A DNA stretch of 28,698 bases, from contig JAFGOG010000302.1 of assembly GCA_016926595.1 (NCBI GenBank), positions 1 to 28,698 on the forward strand, read 5' to 3'. A program made the translations under genes and the position numbers. This DNA is from Anaerolineae bacterium (GTDB lineage Bacteria > Chloroflexota > Anaerolineae > JAAYZQ01). Below the pieces are notes generated by a model, which had not been told where the DNA came from, searched no databases, and saw nothing but the letters and a program-made list of their open reading frames with translations. This document shows positions 1 to 7,520 of this stretch, piece by piece. Positions within the stretch are counted from its first letter, which is position 1; every line of letters begins with the position of its first letter.

Positions 1-1091
1 ACCTCGAACAGATCGAGGATGCCGAGCGGCGTCAGTACCTGCTCCACTACCACCGCCGCGCTGCCGGTCACCAACGCCAGCCGGTGTCCACGCCCTCGCA
101 GGTCGTGCAGCAGGGGGAGGACGCCGGGGATAAGAGCCGGCTCAAACTCCTCTAAAAAGAACCTGCGCTTGGCGTCGGCCAGGCGCTTGGCCTCCTCGTC
201 AGAGCAGGCCTGTCCCAAGAACCGCTCGGTAAGCCGCTGAGCTGTCGGCTCGGTGGGCATACCCTCCAACGGGTAGAGCTCGGCGGCGGTCAAGCGGATG
301 CCCATCGGCGCCAGTGTCCGCTGCCAGGAGCGCAGGTGGGTCGGCATCGAGTCGAGCACCACGCCGTCCATGTCCAGGATCACCGCCCGGCGGTCGGGTG
401 CCGGCGGCCCGATGTAACGAGGTAGCTCGAGCAGGCTTTGGATGCGGGGGCAGGGCTTGTCGCCGTGGCGGTCGGCGCGGTCGATCAGCACCACGTCGAG
501 CCCGGCAGCCCTGGCGCCGACGACGTCGTCGCCAAAATGGTCGCCCACATACAGCAGCCGGCTGCGGGGCTGCCCCGCGGCGGCCACGGCATGGTCAAAG
601 ATGGCAGGATCCGGCTTGGCCATACCGACCAACGCCGACACGACCAAGAAGCGGAAATAGTCCCGCAGGCCCCGGTTGCGCAGCAATTCCTCCAGGCCGG
701 TCCCGAAGTTGGACAGGATGCCCAGCGGCATCCCCATCCCGCGCAGCGCTTCGAGCGCCGGGACGACGTCGGCAAAGGTCCGGTCGAAGCGGTTGGCGCG
801 GAACCAGTGGTACATCTTCTCGGCCAGGTCGGGGCGATCGGGCCAGGTCTTGGCAAAGATGTCACGCCACCAATCGAACAGCGGCCGCTCGTTGGCGCCC
901 AAACCTTCGGCGCTGTCCCGTGCGGCGACGACCACCGACACAAACCGCCGGTGCACGTCGCGCGTGTCCTCGTCGCTGGCTGGCGCCCCAACACTGGCCA
1001 GGAACTCCTGGAACGGTTCCCGCTCGTGGAAACCAAGCAGCGTCCCGCCTACGTCAAAGATGATCGTGCTGTACCGGAATTCTGTGCTCAA
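1..1091 (-). CDS. Tandem double HAD-family hydrolase (3' end beyond window)
   Basis: One uninterrupted frame encodes two haloacid-dehalogenase domains in series; I translated it by hand and saw no stop. Domain 1 (about residues 5-225) has nucleophile motif DVGGT at 13-17, a motif II serine in SNFGT, the motif III lysine in AKPDPAIF and motif IV GDHFGDD. Domain 2 begins near residue 235 with DMDGVVLDS (Asp240 and Asp242), followed by a cap region and VTGS; it resembles beta-phosphoglucomutase-type phosphatases and leaves the window unfinished. HAD enzymes are mostly cytosolic phosphatases; the substrates cannot be read. No ATG precedes the first motif, so I chose TTG at 1091, preceded by GGGGA. 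The gene lies 34 bases after the EEP gene and probably shares its transcript. Domain 1 has Gly where the second motif I Asp usually stands, a known variant. Confidence 0.85.
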   Translation of the reverse strand, partial: MSTEFRYSTIIFDVGGTLLGFHEREPFQEFLASVGAPASDEDTRDVHRRFVSVVVAARDSAEGLGANERPLFDWWRDIFAKTWPDRPDLAEKMYHWFRANRFDRTFADVVPALEALRGMGMPLGILSNFGTGLEELLRNRGLRDYFRFLVVSALVGMAKPDPAIFDHAVAAAGQPRSRLLYVGDHFGDDVVGARAAGLDVVLIDRADRHGDKPCPRIQSLLELPRYIGPPAPDRRAVILDMDGVVLDSMPTHLRSWQRTLAPMGIRLTAAELYPLEGMPTEPTAQRLTERFLGQACSDEEAKRLADAKRRFFLEEFEPALIPGVLPLLHDLRGRGHRLALVTGSAAVVVEQVLTPLGILDLFE

Positions 1092-1125
1092 GCTGTTCCC
1101 CTATTGACCAGCTCCATTGCTGATC

Positions 1126-3018
1126 CTATGGTATCTTGACCTCCACTACCACCAGGCGGTGATCCGAGGCCAGCGCCTCCGGCACCTCGGCGGCGACCGG
1201 CGTCAGGTCGCGCAGCCAGACGAAATCGATCCGTTTGGTGGCCTGGATCGCCGGGTCGGTCGGCGGCGAGCCCAGCCCTAGGGCCACAAACGGGTCAGCA
1301 AACCCTGCCCCGCTGATCTGCGCATAGACCGGCGAGTCGGGCGCCGAATTGAAATCCCCGCCAAAGACGGCCGGCCCGGGGTGGGTGGCGATAAACGCCA
1401 GCGCAGCGTTGAGCTGCTGGGCCCGTTCTCCCGGTTCCAGCCCCATCCAGATGGCAAAGACATTGACCGGCTGGCCGCGCACGTCGATTTTGGCCCAGAT
1501 GATGCCGGTCTGCTCCAGGTCGCTGGGCAGGAGCAGGGTGTCATAGTCGAGGATCGGATAGCGCGACAGCAGCCCGATGCCGGTCAGATGCTCCACGCAC
1601 GGCATATAGACCACCCCCATGTTCAGACGGCGGGCCAGCCAGCGGGCATCGTCGATCATATAGCTGGTCGGTCGGCCCGTGTCTACCTCCTGCAGAGCCA
1701 CCACGTCCGCCTCTGCCGCCTCGATGGCCTGGGCCTGGGCCTCCAACTGCAGGCGCCAGTCGCTGTCATAGCCGTAGTGGATATTGTAGGTGGCGGCGCG
1801 GAACAGGTTGCCCTCTTTTGCCTGAGGGCTGGAGCGGGGCCAGTTCACAGCCAGAACCAGCGCTGCCACGCCGAGTGCGGTCCCCCACATCGCCATTGTG
1901 CGTTGGCGCGACGAGCGGGAGATCGGCCCGGTCTGCGCGGCGGGGCGCAGGCCGGGCAGACCGGCCAGCAGCCCGGCCGCCAGGAACACCGGCAGGCCTA
2001 TACCCCGGAAGATGTCCAGTGTGTAGGCATAGGTGAAGGCAAAAGCCCAAACAAACCCCAGAATCAGGAACAGGATGCCACCCCAAGCCAACCCCAGTTC
2101 CATCCGGTCCCGCCGGTCGCTGTGATCTGGCCCAAAGTAGGAAAGCAAAAGCACCACGGCGGCTACCTGCGCCGCCACCAACCCCAGGAATGCCGGTAGG
2201 CCGGCCGTCAGATAGCCTGCGCCCAGCCCAACCACGAGGACGGCCAGCAGAGCGGCCCCTCCGATCCGGCCGCGAAGCGCCAGCCACACTTCCTCTTCAA
2301 ATAGAACCAGCGCCATGACCAGCGGCACGCACGTGGCAAAAGCCAGGTAAGGGCCACTGCTCCAGCGGGCCAGGGCATTGGGAAAAGCCAGCAGTGACGT
2401 TTCCAGGAAGAGCCAGCTTCCCCAGGCCAGCCCGGTGCGCAGGTCCAGCCTGATCCCGGCGGCCGGCTCCTCCTTTGGGCGCTGGCGATAGAGCCAGCCG
2501 GCCAGCAGGCACAACGCCGCCGAGACGACGGCCTGACCCGGCCACCAGCCCGTGCGCAGAGTCACGTCAAAGCTCTGGCCGGCCGCCCGCAGCACCTGGT
2601 CGATCACCAGCGCCAGGATGAGGGCGCGGGCTGCTTGCCGGGCGTCGACGCGCAGCCTGCTTGCCAGGTAAAAGCCGCCCGCAGCAATGATCATCAGGGC
2701 CGCTTCCAGTCGGATCTGTGGAATATCTAGAGTCAGGGGGATGCGCGCCAGGAACACGAGCACCGCCCCGGCCAACGACCCGGCGCGCAGCGTTTTGGGC
2801 CGTTTCGGCGCGGCCAGGGGCGCCAGTAGTGCTACGACGACCGCCGCCAGCAGCAGGCCGGCGGTAGAGATCGACGCCGTCTCGGCAAACAGGACGTCGT
2901 AGATGACGCCAAACAGCATGGAAAAGAGGACGCGCAGCGCCTGGTAGAAAAAGACGAACACGGCCGTCGCCTCGATCAGGCTGGCCAACCGGTTGTACGA
3001 CAGGCCTCTTATGCTCAT
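1126..3018 (-). CDS. Multi-pass membrane protein with C-terminal EEP phosphodiesterase/nuclease domain
   Basis: The first ~395 residues are about a dozen hydrophobic segments separated by short basic loops. The last ~220 form an endonuclease/exonuclease/phosphatase domain with the expected catalytic set: Asn412 in TYNIHYG, Glu444 in LQEVDTGR, Asp555 and Asn557 in GGDFNS, and Asp619-His620 in SDHR. Such domains cleave phosphodiester or phosphomonoester bonds in nucleic acids, inositol phosphates or sphingolipids. A membrane anchor suggests a lipid or envelope substrate (inference). The start ATG at 3018 overlaps the upstream stop as ATGA, implying translational coupling; a longer frame to 3045 exists but has no better signal. 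The order of a polytopic region before an EEP domain recalls eukaryotic CWH43, without proof of kinship. Confidence 0.85.
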   Translation of the reverse strand: MSIRGLSYNRLASLIEATAVFVFFYQALRVLFSMLFGVIYDVLFAETASISTAGLLLAAVVVALLAPLAAPKRPKTLRAGSLAGAVLVFLARIPLTLDIPQIRLEAALMIIAAGGFYLASRLRVDARQAARALILALVIDQVLRAAGQSFDVTLRTGWWPGQAVVSAALCLLAGWLYRQRPKEEPAAGIRLDLRTGLAWGSWLFLETSLLAFPNALARWSSGPYLAFATCVPLVMALVLFEEEVWLALRGRIGGAALLAVLVVGLGAGYLTAGLPAFLGLVAAQVAAVVLLLSYFGPDHSDRRDRMELGLAWGGILFLILGFVWAFAFTYAYTLDIFRGIGLPVFLAAGLLAGLPGLRPAAQTGPISRSSRQRTMAMWGTALGVAALVLAVNWPRSSPQAKEGNLFRAATYNIHYGYDSDWRLQLEAQAQAIEAAEADVVALQEVDTGRPTSYMIDDARWLARRLNMGVVYMPCVEHLTGIGLLSRYPILDYDTLLLPSDLEQTGIIWAKIDVRGQPVNVFAIWMGLEPGERAQQLNAALAFIATHPGPAVFGGDFNSAPDSPVYAQISGAGFADPFVALGLGSPPTDPAIQATKRIDFVWLRDLTPVAAEVPEALASDHRLVVVEVKIP

Positions 3019-3617
3019 TTCGGCCCGGTCTCGATCGCCGGCCACAGCCGCGCCAGGTGGGTCAACAGCAGCATCTGGAACACCCGGCCCAGCAGGACGG
3101 CCTTGGCCGGCGCTGGCGTCTCAGCCGCGTAGGCCGGCGCTAGCAGCCCCTGGATCGCTTCCCAGCGCTGTTCCAGCGACAGGTTGGGCTGCATCTGGCG
3201 CGAAGCGCGCCACAGCGCCTCCGACAGGTACCAGGCCGCCTGGGTGTGGACCAGGCTCGTCTCGGCGTCCCAGGCCTTGATATACTGCCGGCTGGCCGCC
3301 ACCATCAGCGTCTCGCCCAGGCCGCCCAGCAGCAGCCGCTTCCAGAACTCCTCCTTCTCGGTGGCGACGATATTCTCCAGCGCCACCGTCCCCACTGCGC
3401 CTATGTCCAGCCGTGACGCCAGCTCGCTATATTGCTTGGCCGTGATCTTGCTCTGCAGTTCGCTCAAATAGCTGTGAAACTGGCCTGCGATCTCCAGCGC
3501 TGATTCGACCGCCTCGCCCTCCATCTCTGAGGCCAGCAGCGCCCCCTGCAGGGCGACGAGAGCCCCCGGCGTCGGGCTGGCCATGATCGGTTGCAGAACG
3601 TCCGATAACTTGTTCAT
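3015..3617 (-). CDS. Conserved-looking protein of unknown function, 200 aa
   Basis: I do not recognise the family. The product is soluble, mostly helical by composition and rich in Leu, Ala and Glu, with no signal peptide, membrane segment or cysteine pattern. The start at 3617 is set by AGGAGG a few bases upstream; an in-frame ATG at 3668 lies before this site and would add an unlikely 17 residues. An extended -10 (TGGTATAAT) sits at 3655-3660. The stop overlaps the start of the EEP membrane protein by ATGA, so this is the first gene of a three-gene operon with the EEP protein and the double HAD protein. Confidence 0.75.
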   Translation of the reverse strand: MNKLSDVLQPIMASPTPGALVALQGALLASEMEGEAVESALEIAGQFHSYLSELQSKITAKQYSELASRLDIGAVGTVALENIVATEKEEFWKRLLLGGLGETLMVAASRQYIKAWDAETSLVHTQAAWYLSEALWRASRQMQPNLSLEQRWEAIQGLLAPAYAAETPAPAKAVLLGRVFQMLLLTHLARLWPAIETGPK

Positions 3618-3654
3618 CCTGTCTGCCTCCTGGTGCAACTCGACGTGCCCGACG

Positions 3655-3660
3655 ATTATA
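3655..3660 (-). promoter_or_regulatory. Extended -10 promoter element
   Basis: On the minus strand the sequence reads TGGTATAAT, a TG-n-TATAAT extended -10 element, about 38 bases before the start at 3617. No convincing -35 box lies 16-18 bases upstream, as is common for extended -10 promoters. It would drive the three-gene operon ending with the double HAD protein. Confidence 0.5.
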
Positions 3661-3768
3661 CCACACATGCGCCGATTGCGGTATTTGAGAGGCGCACGAA
3701 GCCTTTGTCTGTCCGGATGACATGATCCGCGAGCGAAAGCCGATACCGCTTCTGCAAATCCCTCTTGA

Positions 3769-4560
3769 TTATGCTATCCTTTTCCAGTACTTTCGTTTCC
3801 AGCCATCTCTTGGTTCCTCAAACCGGGACCAGTCGAAACCTCGGGCAACAAGAAAGCCATGGGTCTCATTGTCCTTGTCGTCGTTCCCCGGACATAGGAT
3901 GATCAGCCCGCCAACCTTGGTGACCCGCACCATCTCCTGGTATTCCGCGTCCAGGTCATCCCCAAAGACGTGGCTTCCCATAGTCGTATCGGCGGTCTGC
4001 TCCGGAAAAGGGATGTCTGTAATCAGCCCGTCCACGGGATACACGTTGTGCAGTCCCTTCGCTCGGGCCTTCTTTTTGAGATATGCGCGGAGGTTGGCAA
4101 CCGGCTCTACGGCAAACACCGTCCTGGCCTGCCCGGCAACCGCCAGGGCAAGCCGCCCCGTGCCGGCGCCCACGTCAATGACCGTCTTGCCAGAGAAATC
4201 GGTCACCGACAGCAGCTCGTCTGTGTCCCAGCCGAGGAAAGGCTGTGCATCATAGACGGCGGGATCGACAGCATAGACGACCAGGTCGGTCATGGTGGCA
4301 AGCACGCTCATCTCAGCTTGTCGTACCTCCTTAGGGCCGCCCCCCTTGTTGCCCTGGACGGCAGCCATCACCCGGTCCAGCCATTCATTCAACTGCGGGC
4401 ATTTGTGGCGCATGTACCACTCTACGACAGGGTTGGCCTTGAGGGCCAGGCCCAGCTCCTGTTCCGGTAACCAACCCGGGAGCCAGCTCAACTGAATCTG
4501 CTCGAGCAGCAGCAGCGTGTTGAACGACAGATGAGACACATCGATCCACTCGCGAGGCAT
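3769..4560 (-). CDS. Class I SAM-dependent methyltransferase
   Basis: A 263-residue Rossmann-type methyltransferase. Motif I, DVGAGTGR, lies at 129-136 after a ~120-residue helical N-terminal region; an acidic residue in FAVEPVAN ends strand 2, and a later post-motif reads KVGGLIILCPG. It belongs to the broad Methyltransf_11/25 group, so the acceptor cannot be named. The start at 4560 is chosen because AAAGGAG lies eight bases upstream; the frame extends to 4632 but without a ribosome site, and the promoter lies inside that extension. It is transcribed divergently from the V4R-domain gene, so the two may share control. Confidence 0.85.
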   Translation of the reverse strand: MPREWIDVSHLSFNTLLLLEQIQLSWLPGWLPEQELGLALKANPVVEWYMRHKCPQLNEWLDRVMAAVQGNKGGGPKEVRQAEMSVLATMTDLVVYAVDPAVYDAQPFLGWDTDELLSVTDFSGKTVIDVGAGTGRLALAVAGQARTVFAVEPVANLRAYLKKKARAKGLHNVYPVDGLITDIPFPEQTADTTMGSHVFGDDLDAEYQEMVRVTKVGGLIILCPGNDDKDNETHGFLVARGFDWSRFEEPRDGWKRKYWKRIA

Positions 4561-4602
4561 ACAACTGTACTCCTTTCCCAGATCGGACTCTGCTGCAAAC
4601 CC

Positions 4603-4632
4603 ATCATAACACAATCCGAAATCCAGAATCAA
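4603..4632 (-). promoter_or_regulatory. Sigma70-like promoter for the methyltransferase gene
   Basis: On the minus strand, TTGATT (4627-4632) and TATGAT (4603-4608) are separated by 18 bases, about 40 bases before the start at 4560. It lies back to back with a plus-strand promoter only three bases away. Confidence 0.5.
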
Positions 4633-4635
4633 AAG

Positions 4636-4663
4636 TTGTGTCCTGCATCATTTGTGGTATAAT
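4636..4663 (+). promoter_or_regulatory. Sigma70-like promoter for the V4R gene
   Basis: TTGTGT (4636-4641) and a perfect TATAAT (4658-4663) are separated by 16 bases, giving a leader of about 55 bases before the ATG at 4724. Confidence 0.6.
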
Positions 4664-4723
4664 GGCTGCTGAACCCATAGAAACCTGGCATTTGCCGATT
4701 TGCGTATTTGACAGGAGGCGGTC

Positions 4724-5356
4724 ATGCAAGAAGAGAAAAGGATCCCTTCGCTGCTGATGAACATCCTGATCACCCAGGTGGACGAGATGATGGGCCGCCG
4801 CAGCCTCCTTACCCTGCTGCGACAGGCTGAATTGACCGAATATGCCGACCACATCCCTCCCATGGACGACACGCCCAGCATCACCGTCGCGCAGTACTCC
4901 CACTTCCTGGCCCTCATCTACGACATCTTTGGCGCCCGCGGCGCCAAGCCCATCATGCTGCGCGGTGGTCGGTTGGGCGCGATCGAGATCCGCCGCCAGC
5001 GGCCAACCCAATTCGCCATAGCCGGCACGGCACTCAAGCTTCTGCCTGCCGCCAAGCGGATGCAGTTGATACTGTCCAAGCTGGCCGAGCAAGGCCAGGA
5101 ACTGTATGGCACCCCCCATCACCTCCACGACGAGGGTGACGCCTTTGTCATGGAGATGCCGGAATGTCCCTACTGCTCCGAGATCGCCCGGCACAGCATC
5201 GCTCAAAACAAGCCGGTCACCAAGCCGGTGTGCCACATCCCCCTGTCGGTCATCGACGAGATGGTAGAGTGGATCACCGGCTGGAAGCATCTGGTCGAAG
5301 AGACCGAATGCATCGCCACCGGCGCTCCTGCCTGCCGCTTCCGCGTGACCAAGTGA
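4724..5356 (+). CDS. V4R (4-vinyl reductase-like) domain protein
   Basis: A 210-residue protein whose C-terminal half matches the V4R fold: a helical stretch followed by the diagnostic end EETECIATGAPACRFRV. V4R domains bind small hydrophobic or tetrapyrrole ligands and occur in BchJ, in signalling proteins and as stand-alone sensors. Five cysteines (148, 151, 170, 196, 204), including a CPYC pair, could hold a metal or form disulfides. There is no membrane segment. The start is set by AGGAGG just upstream of the ATG. The gene is divergent from the methyltransferase and converges on rlmI with only 8 bases between stops. The ligand is unknown; with no bch genes nearby I would not call it BchJ. 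Confidence 0.75.
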   Translation: MQEEKRIPSLLMNILITQVDEMMGRRSLLTLLRQAELTEYADHIPPMDDTPSITVAQYSHFLALIYDIFGARGAKPIMLRGGRLGAIEIRRQRPTQFAIAGTALKLLPAAKRMQLILSKLAEQGQELYGTPHHLHDEGDAFVMEMPECPYCSEIARHSIAQNKPVTKPVCHIPLSVIDEMVEWITGWKHLVEETECIATGAPACRFRVTK

Positions 5357-5364
5357 GTGGGGGG

Positions 5365-6549
5365 TTACCACACCCGGCAGACAAACCCCTTCAAATAGGC
5401 TGATTCGGGAAAGGTGAGCAGCACCGGGTGATCCGGTCCCTGGGCTAGCCTGTCCACGATCTGCACGTCCCGCCCGGCATCCACACTGGCGCCGAACAGG
5501 ATCTTCTGGAACAGGTCGGCGCTCACCAGTCCGGAGCAGGAAAAGGTGATCAACATCCCCCCCGGCCGCAGTAGCCGCATGGCCGACAGGTTTACATCCT
5601 TGTAGCCGCGAGCGGCGTCCATCACCTCTGCCTGTGACGAGGCGAACTTGGGTGGGTCCAAGATGACCAGGTCAAAGGTTCTCCCGTCGCGGCGATAGCG
5701 GCGCAGCACCTGGAACACGTCGCCGGCGACCGTCTCCTGCGGGCCACAGCGGTTGAGTGCCAGGTTTTCCCCGGCCAGCGCCAGCGCCTCGGCCGAAGTG
5801 TCTACGTTGACCACCGAGCGCGCTCCGGCATGCGCGGCGTACACGGCAAAGGCCCCCGTGTAGGCAAAGGCGTTCAGTATCTCCCGCTCACCGCAATAGG
5901 CCGCCGCCCGCCGCCGGTTTTCTCGCTGGTCCAGGTAAAAGCCGGTCTTGTGGCCGCGCTTGACGTCCACCAGGAAGCGGTGGCCATGCTCCACGATTTC
6001 CACCCGGTCAGGAGGTTCCTCGCCCTGCAGCAGCCCGGTTTCGAGCGGCAAGCCTTCTTTCAATCGCACGTCGGCGTCGTCGCGGGCGTAGATGCCCGCC
6101 GGTGCCAGCAGCTCGGCCAGCAGCGCCGTGATCTCTTCTTGCCGCTGGGCCATGCCTGCCGTCAGGCACTGGATCACCAGCCATGGGCCATAGCGATCCA
6201 CTATCAGTCCGGGCAGCCCGTCGGCCTCGGCGTTGACCAGCCTGTAGGCGTTGGTGGCCGGGTCTGCGGCCAGTTCTGCCCGGCCGGCGATGGCCCGCTC
6301 CAGCCGCCGCCGCCAAAAAGCGCCGTCCACCTCTTCGGCCTTGTCCCAGGTCAGCAGCCGCACCGCGATCTGCGACCGGCGGTTGAGCGTGCCGGTGGCC
6401 AGGTATTCCCCCTGGCTGCTGACCACCTGCGCCAAGTCGCCCCGCCCTTCCGCACGCTGGATCGCCCCGGAAAAGACCCAGGGGTGCCGGTTGCGCACCG
6501 ATTTCTCCCGCCCCGGCTTCAAGACCACCATACCCAATTCCGTCTTCAT
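5365..6549 (-). CDS. rlmI: 23S rRNA cytosine-C5 methyltransferase, RlmI family
   Basis: Family members methylate C5 of a cytosine in 23S rRNA (C1962 in E. coli). The N-terminal PUA-like RNA-binding domain carries KPGREKS and RHPWVFSGAI (residues 10-30). The EEHD-like middle and Rossmann catalytic domain follow, with GHKTGFYLDQR near 199-209, the SAM-binding AYTGAFAVYAA, DPPKF at 298-302 and SCSG at 337-340 carrying the presumed catalytic Cys338. The length of 394 residues fits the family. The start is uncertain: ATG at 6549 (used here) and ATG at 6531 are both possible. The predicted promoter would place the transcript start close to 6551, which favours the shorter form or a near-leaderless message. 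Confidence 0.9.
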   Translation of the reverse strand: MKTELGMVVLKPGREKSVRNRHPWVFSGAIQRAEGRGDLAQVVSSQGEYLATGTLNRRSQIAVRLLTWDKAEEVDGAFWRRRLERAIAGRAELAADPATNAYRLVNAEADGLPGLIVDRYGPWLVIQCLTAGMAQRQEEITALLAELLAPAGIYARDDADVRLKEGLPLETGLLQGEEPPDRVEIVEHGHRFLVDVKRGHKTGFYLDQRENRRRAAAYCGEREILNAFAYTGAFAVYAAHAGARSVVNVDTSAEALALAGENLALNRCGPQETVAGDVFQVLRRYRRDGRTFDLVILDPPKFASSQAEVMDAARGYKDVNLSAMRLLRPGGMLITFSCSGLVSADLFQKILFGASVDAGRDVQIVDRLAQGPDHPVLLTFPESAYLKGFVCRVW

Positions 6550-6557
6550 CGTCGTTG

Positions 6558-6587
6558 AGTATAGCATAGCCCCAGCTTTTTAGCCAA
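6558..6587 (-). promoter_or_regulatory. Probable promoter for rlmI
   Basis: On the minus strand TTGGCT (6582-6587) and TATACT (6558-6563) lie 18 bases apart. The region also holds a 7-base inverted repeat, CCAGCTT (6572-6578) with AAGCTGG (6593-6599), overlapping the -35 area and possibly an operator. Confidence 0.4.
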
Positions 6588-6601
6588 AACACAAGCTGGA
6601 G

Positions 6602-6648
6602 CGCGAAAGGACGCGAAAAGCGCGAAAGGGCTTTTGCCTGTTTCGCGC
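6602..6648. repeat. CGCGAAA direct/inverted repeat cluster
   Basis: CGCGAAA occurs three times in direct orientation (6602-6608, 6612-6618, 6621-6627) and once inverted as TTTCGCG (6641-6647). The last pair gives an 8-base stem, GCGCGAAA with TTTCGCGC. It lies in the divergent gap between rlmI and the 2Fe-2S remnant and is probably a dispersed intergenic repeat. Confidence 0.5.
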
Positions 6649-6688
6649 CCTTTTCTGTTTTTTGTGATCCAAATTGCCCGCCATCCAC

Positions 6689-6717
6689 TTGACGCCAAAC
6701 TGGTTTGCTGCTACAAT
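6689..6717 (+). promoter_or_regulatory. Sigma70-like promoter for the 2Fe-2S remnant/response regulator
   Basis: TTGACG (6689-6694) and TACAAT (6712-6717) are separated by 17 bases, about 28 bases before the GTG at 6745. Confidence 0.6.
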
Positions 6718-6744
6718 AAATTAGTGATCCACACCGAGGCATCC

Positions 6745-7065
6745 GTGGCCAAACAGACGATCTCATTGACTGCAAACGGCGTCGAGCGCCAGGTCCAAAT
6801 CGACCGGCGTACTACCTTGCTTCAAGTCCTTCATGACCAGTTGGGCCTGACGGGCTCCAGGGTCGGCTGCGGGCAGGGCCAGTGCGGCGCCTTTGGCGGC
6901 CGGGAGGACATCGGGCTGCAGATTCGCCCCGCTGCCGGCGTGCGCCTGAACCAGTTGCCTGCCGCGCTCCCTCGCCTCATGGGGGAGGCCGGAGCACAGC
7001 GCAGCACGGGAGATGGCGGGCGGTTGCCTCCTGGGCAATCGGAACGGGGGATTGGATTGCCATGA
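6745..7065 (+). pseudogene. Truncated 2Fe-2S subunit of a xanthine/CO dehydrogenase-type enzyme
   Basis: The first ~49 residues match the N-terminus of CoxS/XdhC-type iron-sulfur subunits: TANGVERQVQIDRRTTLLQVL, then LGLTGSRVGCGQGQCGA. These subunits pass electrons from molybdenum hydroxylases. The match stops there: the residue after CGA is Phe50 where the third cluster cysteine is expected, the rest (GREDIGLQIRP...) is unrelated, and the C-terminal helical 2Fe-2S domain is missing. With only Cys42 and Cys47 left, no cluster can form. The GTG start has GAGG upstream and a good promoter. The frame ends in TGA overlapping the next start as ATGA, so the remnant may still be translated and coupled to the response regulator. 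Confidence 0.6.
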
Positions 7066-7433
7066 CCCAGCGGATCCTGATCGTTGACGACGAACCGGGC
7101 ATCTGTCACGTGCTGAGGAGCGTGCTTGTTGGCGAAGCATACTATGTCGAGACGGCCATGTCGGCCAAGGAAGCGTTGGGCAAGCTCGCGGTTGCTCCTT
7201 TCGACCTGGCTATCATCGATCTATACCTGCCGGGAGTCAACGGCCTTCAATTGGCCGAGGCGATCCGCTTCCTCGATCCCCAGACGCCCGTTATCCTGAT
7301 GACGGCCTATGGCACCCACTCATTTGAGGCCATGGCCTCCCATCCTGCCATTACCACCTACGTCCACAAGCCATTTGACCTGGATGCCATGCTGGCTCTG
7401 ATCCGCCGCACCGCCCTGCGCCAGGCGAACTAA
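7062..7433 (+). CDS. Stand-alone response regulator receiver domain
   Basis: A 123-residue CheY-like receiver without an output domain. The acidic pair is Asp9-Asp10, the phospho-acceptor Asp53 (IIDLYLPG), the switch residue Thr81 (LMTAYG) and the conserved lysine Lys103 (HKPF). Single-domain receivers relay phosphate or control a partner by contact; no histidine kinase lies in the window. The ATG at 7062 overlaps the preceding stop as ATGA. A longer upstream reading in this frame from 6882 is a shadow. Confidence 0.9.
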   Translation: MTQRILIVDDEPGICHVLRSVLVGEAYYVETAMSAKEALGKLAVAPFDLAIIDLYLPGVNGLQLAEAIRFLDPQTPVILMTAYGTHSFEAMASHPAITTYVHKPFDLDAMLALIRRTALRQAN

Positions 7434-7520
7434 AAGCCCCTACTCCACAGATTTGCGCTGCTTTCGTCGCCGCCAGGCCCGGCGGGCTGTCGCGGTGACT
7501 GCGCTGGAGGCTGCCGCCAG

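Noticed and set aside
438..1139. Plus-strand frame of 233 codons opposite the HAD gene
   Set aside because: It is the antisense of clear HAD motifs; it is His/Gln/Pro-rich and has no ribosome site.
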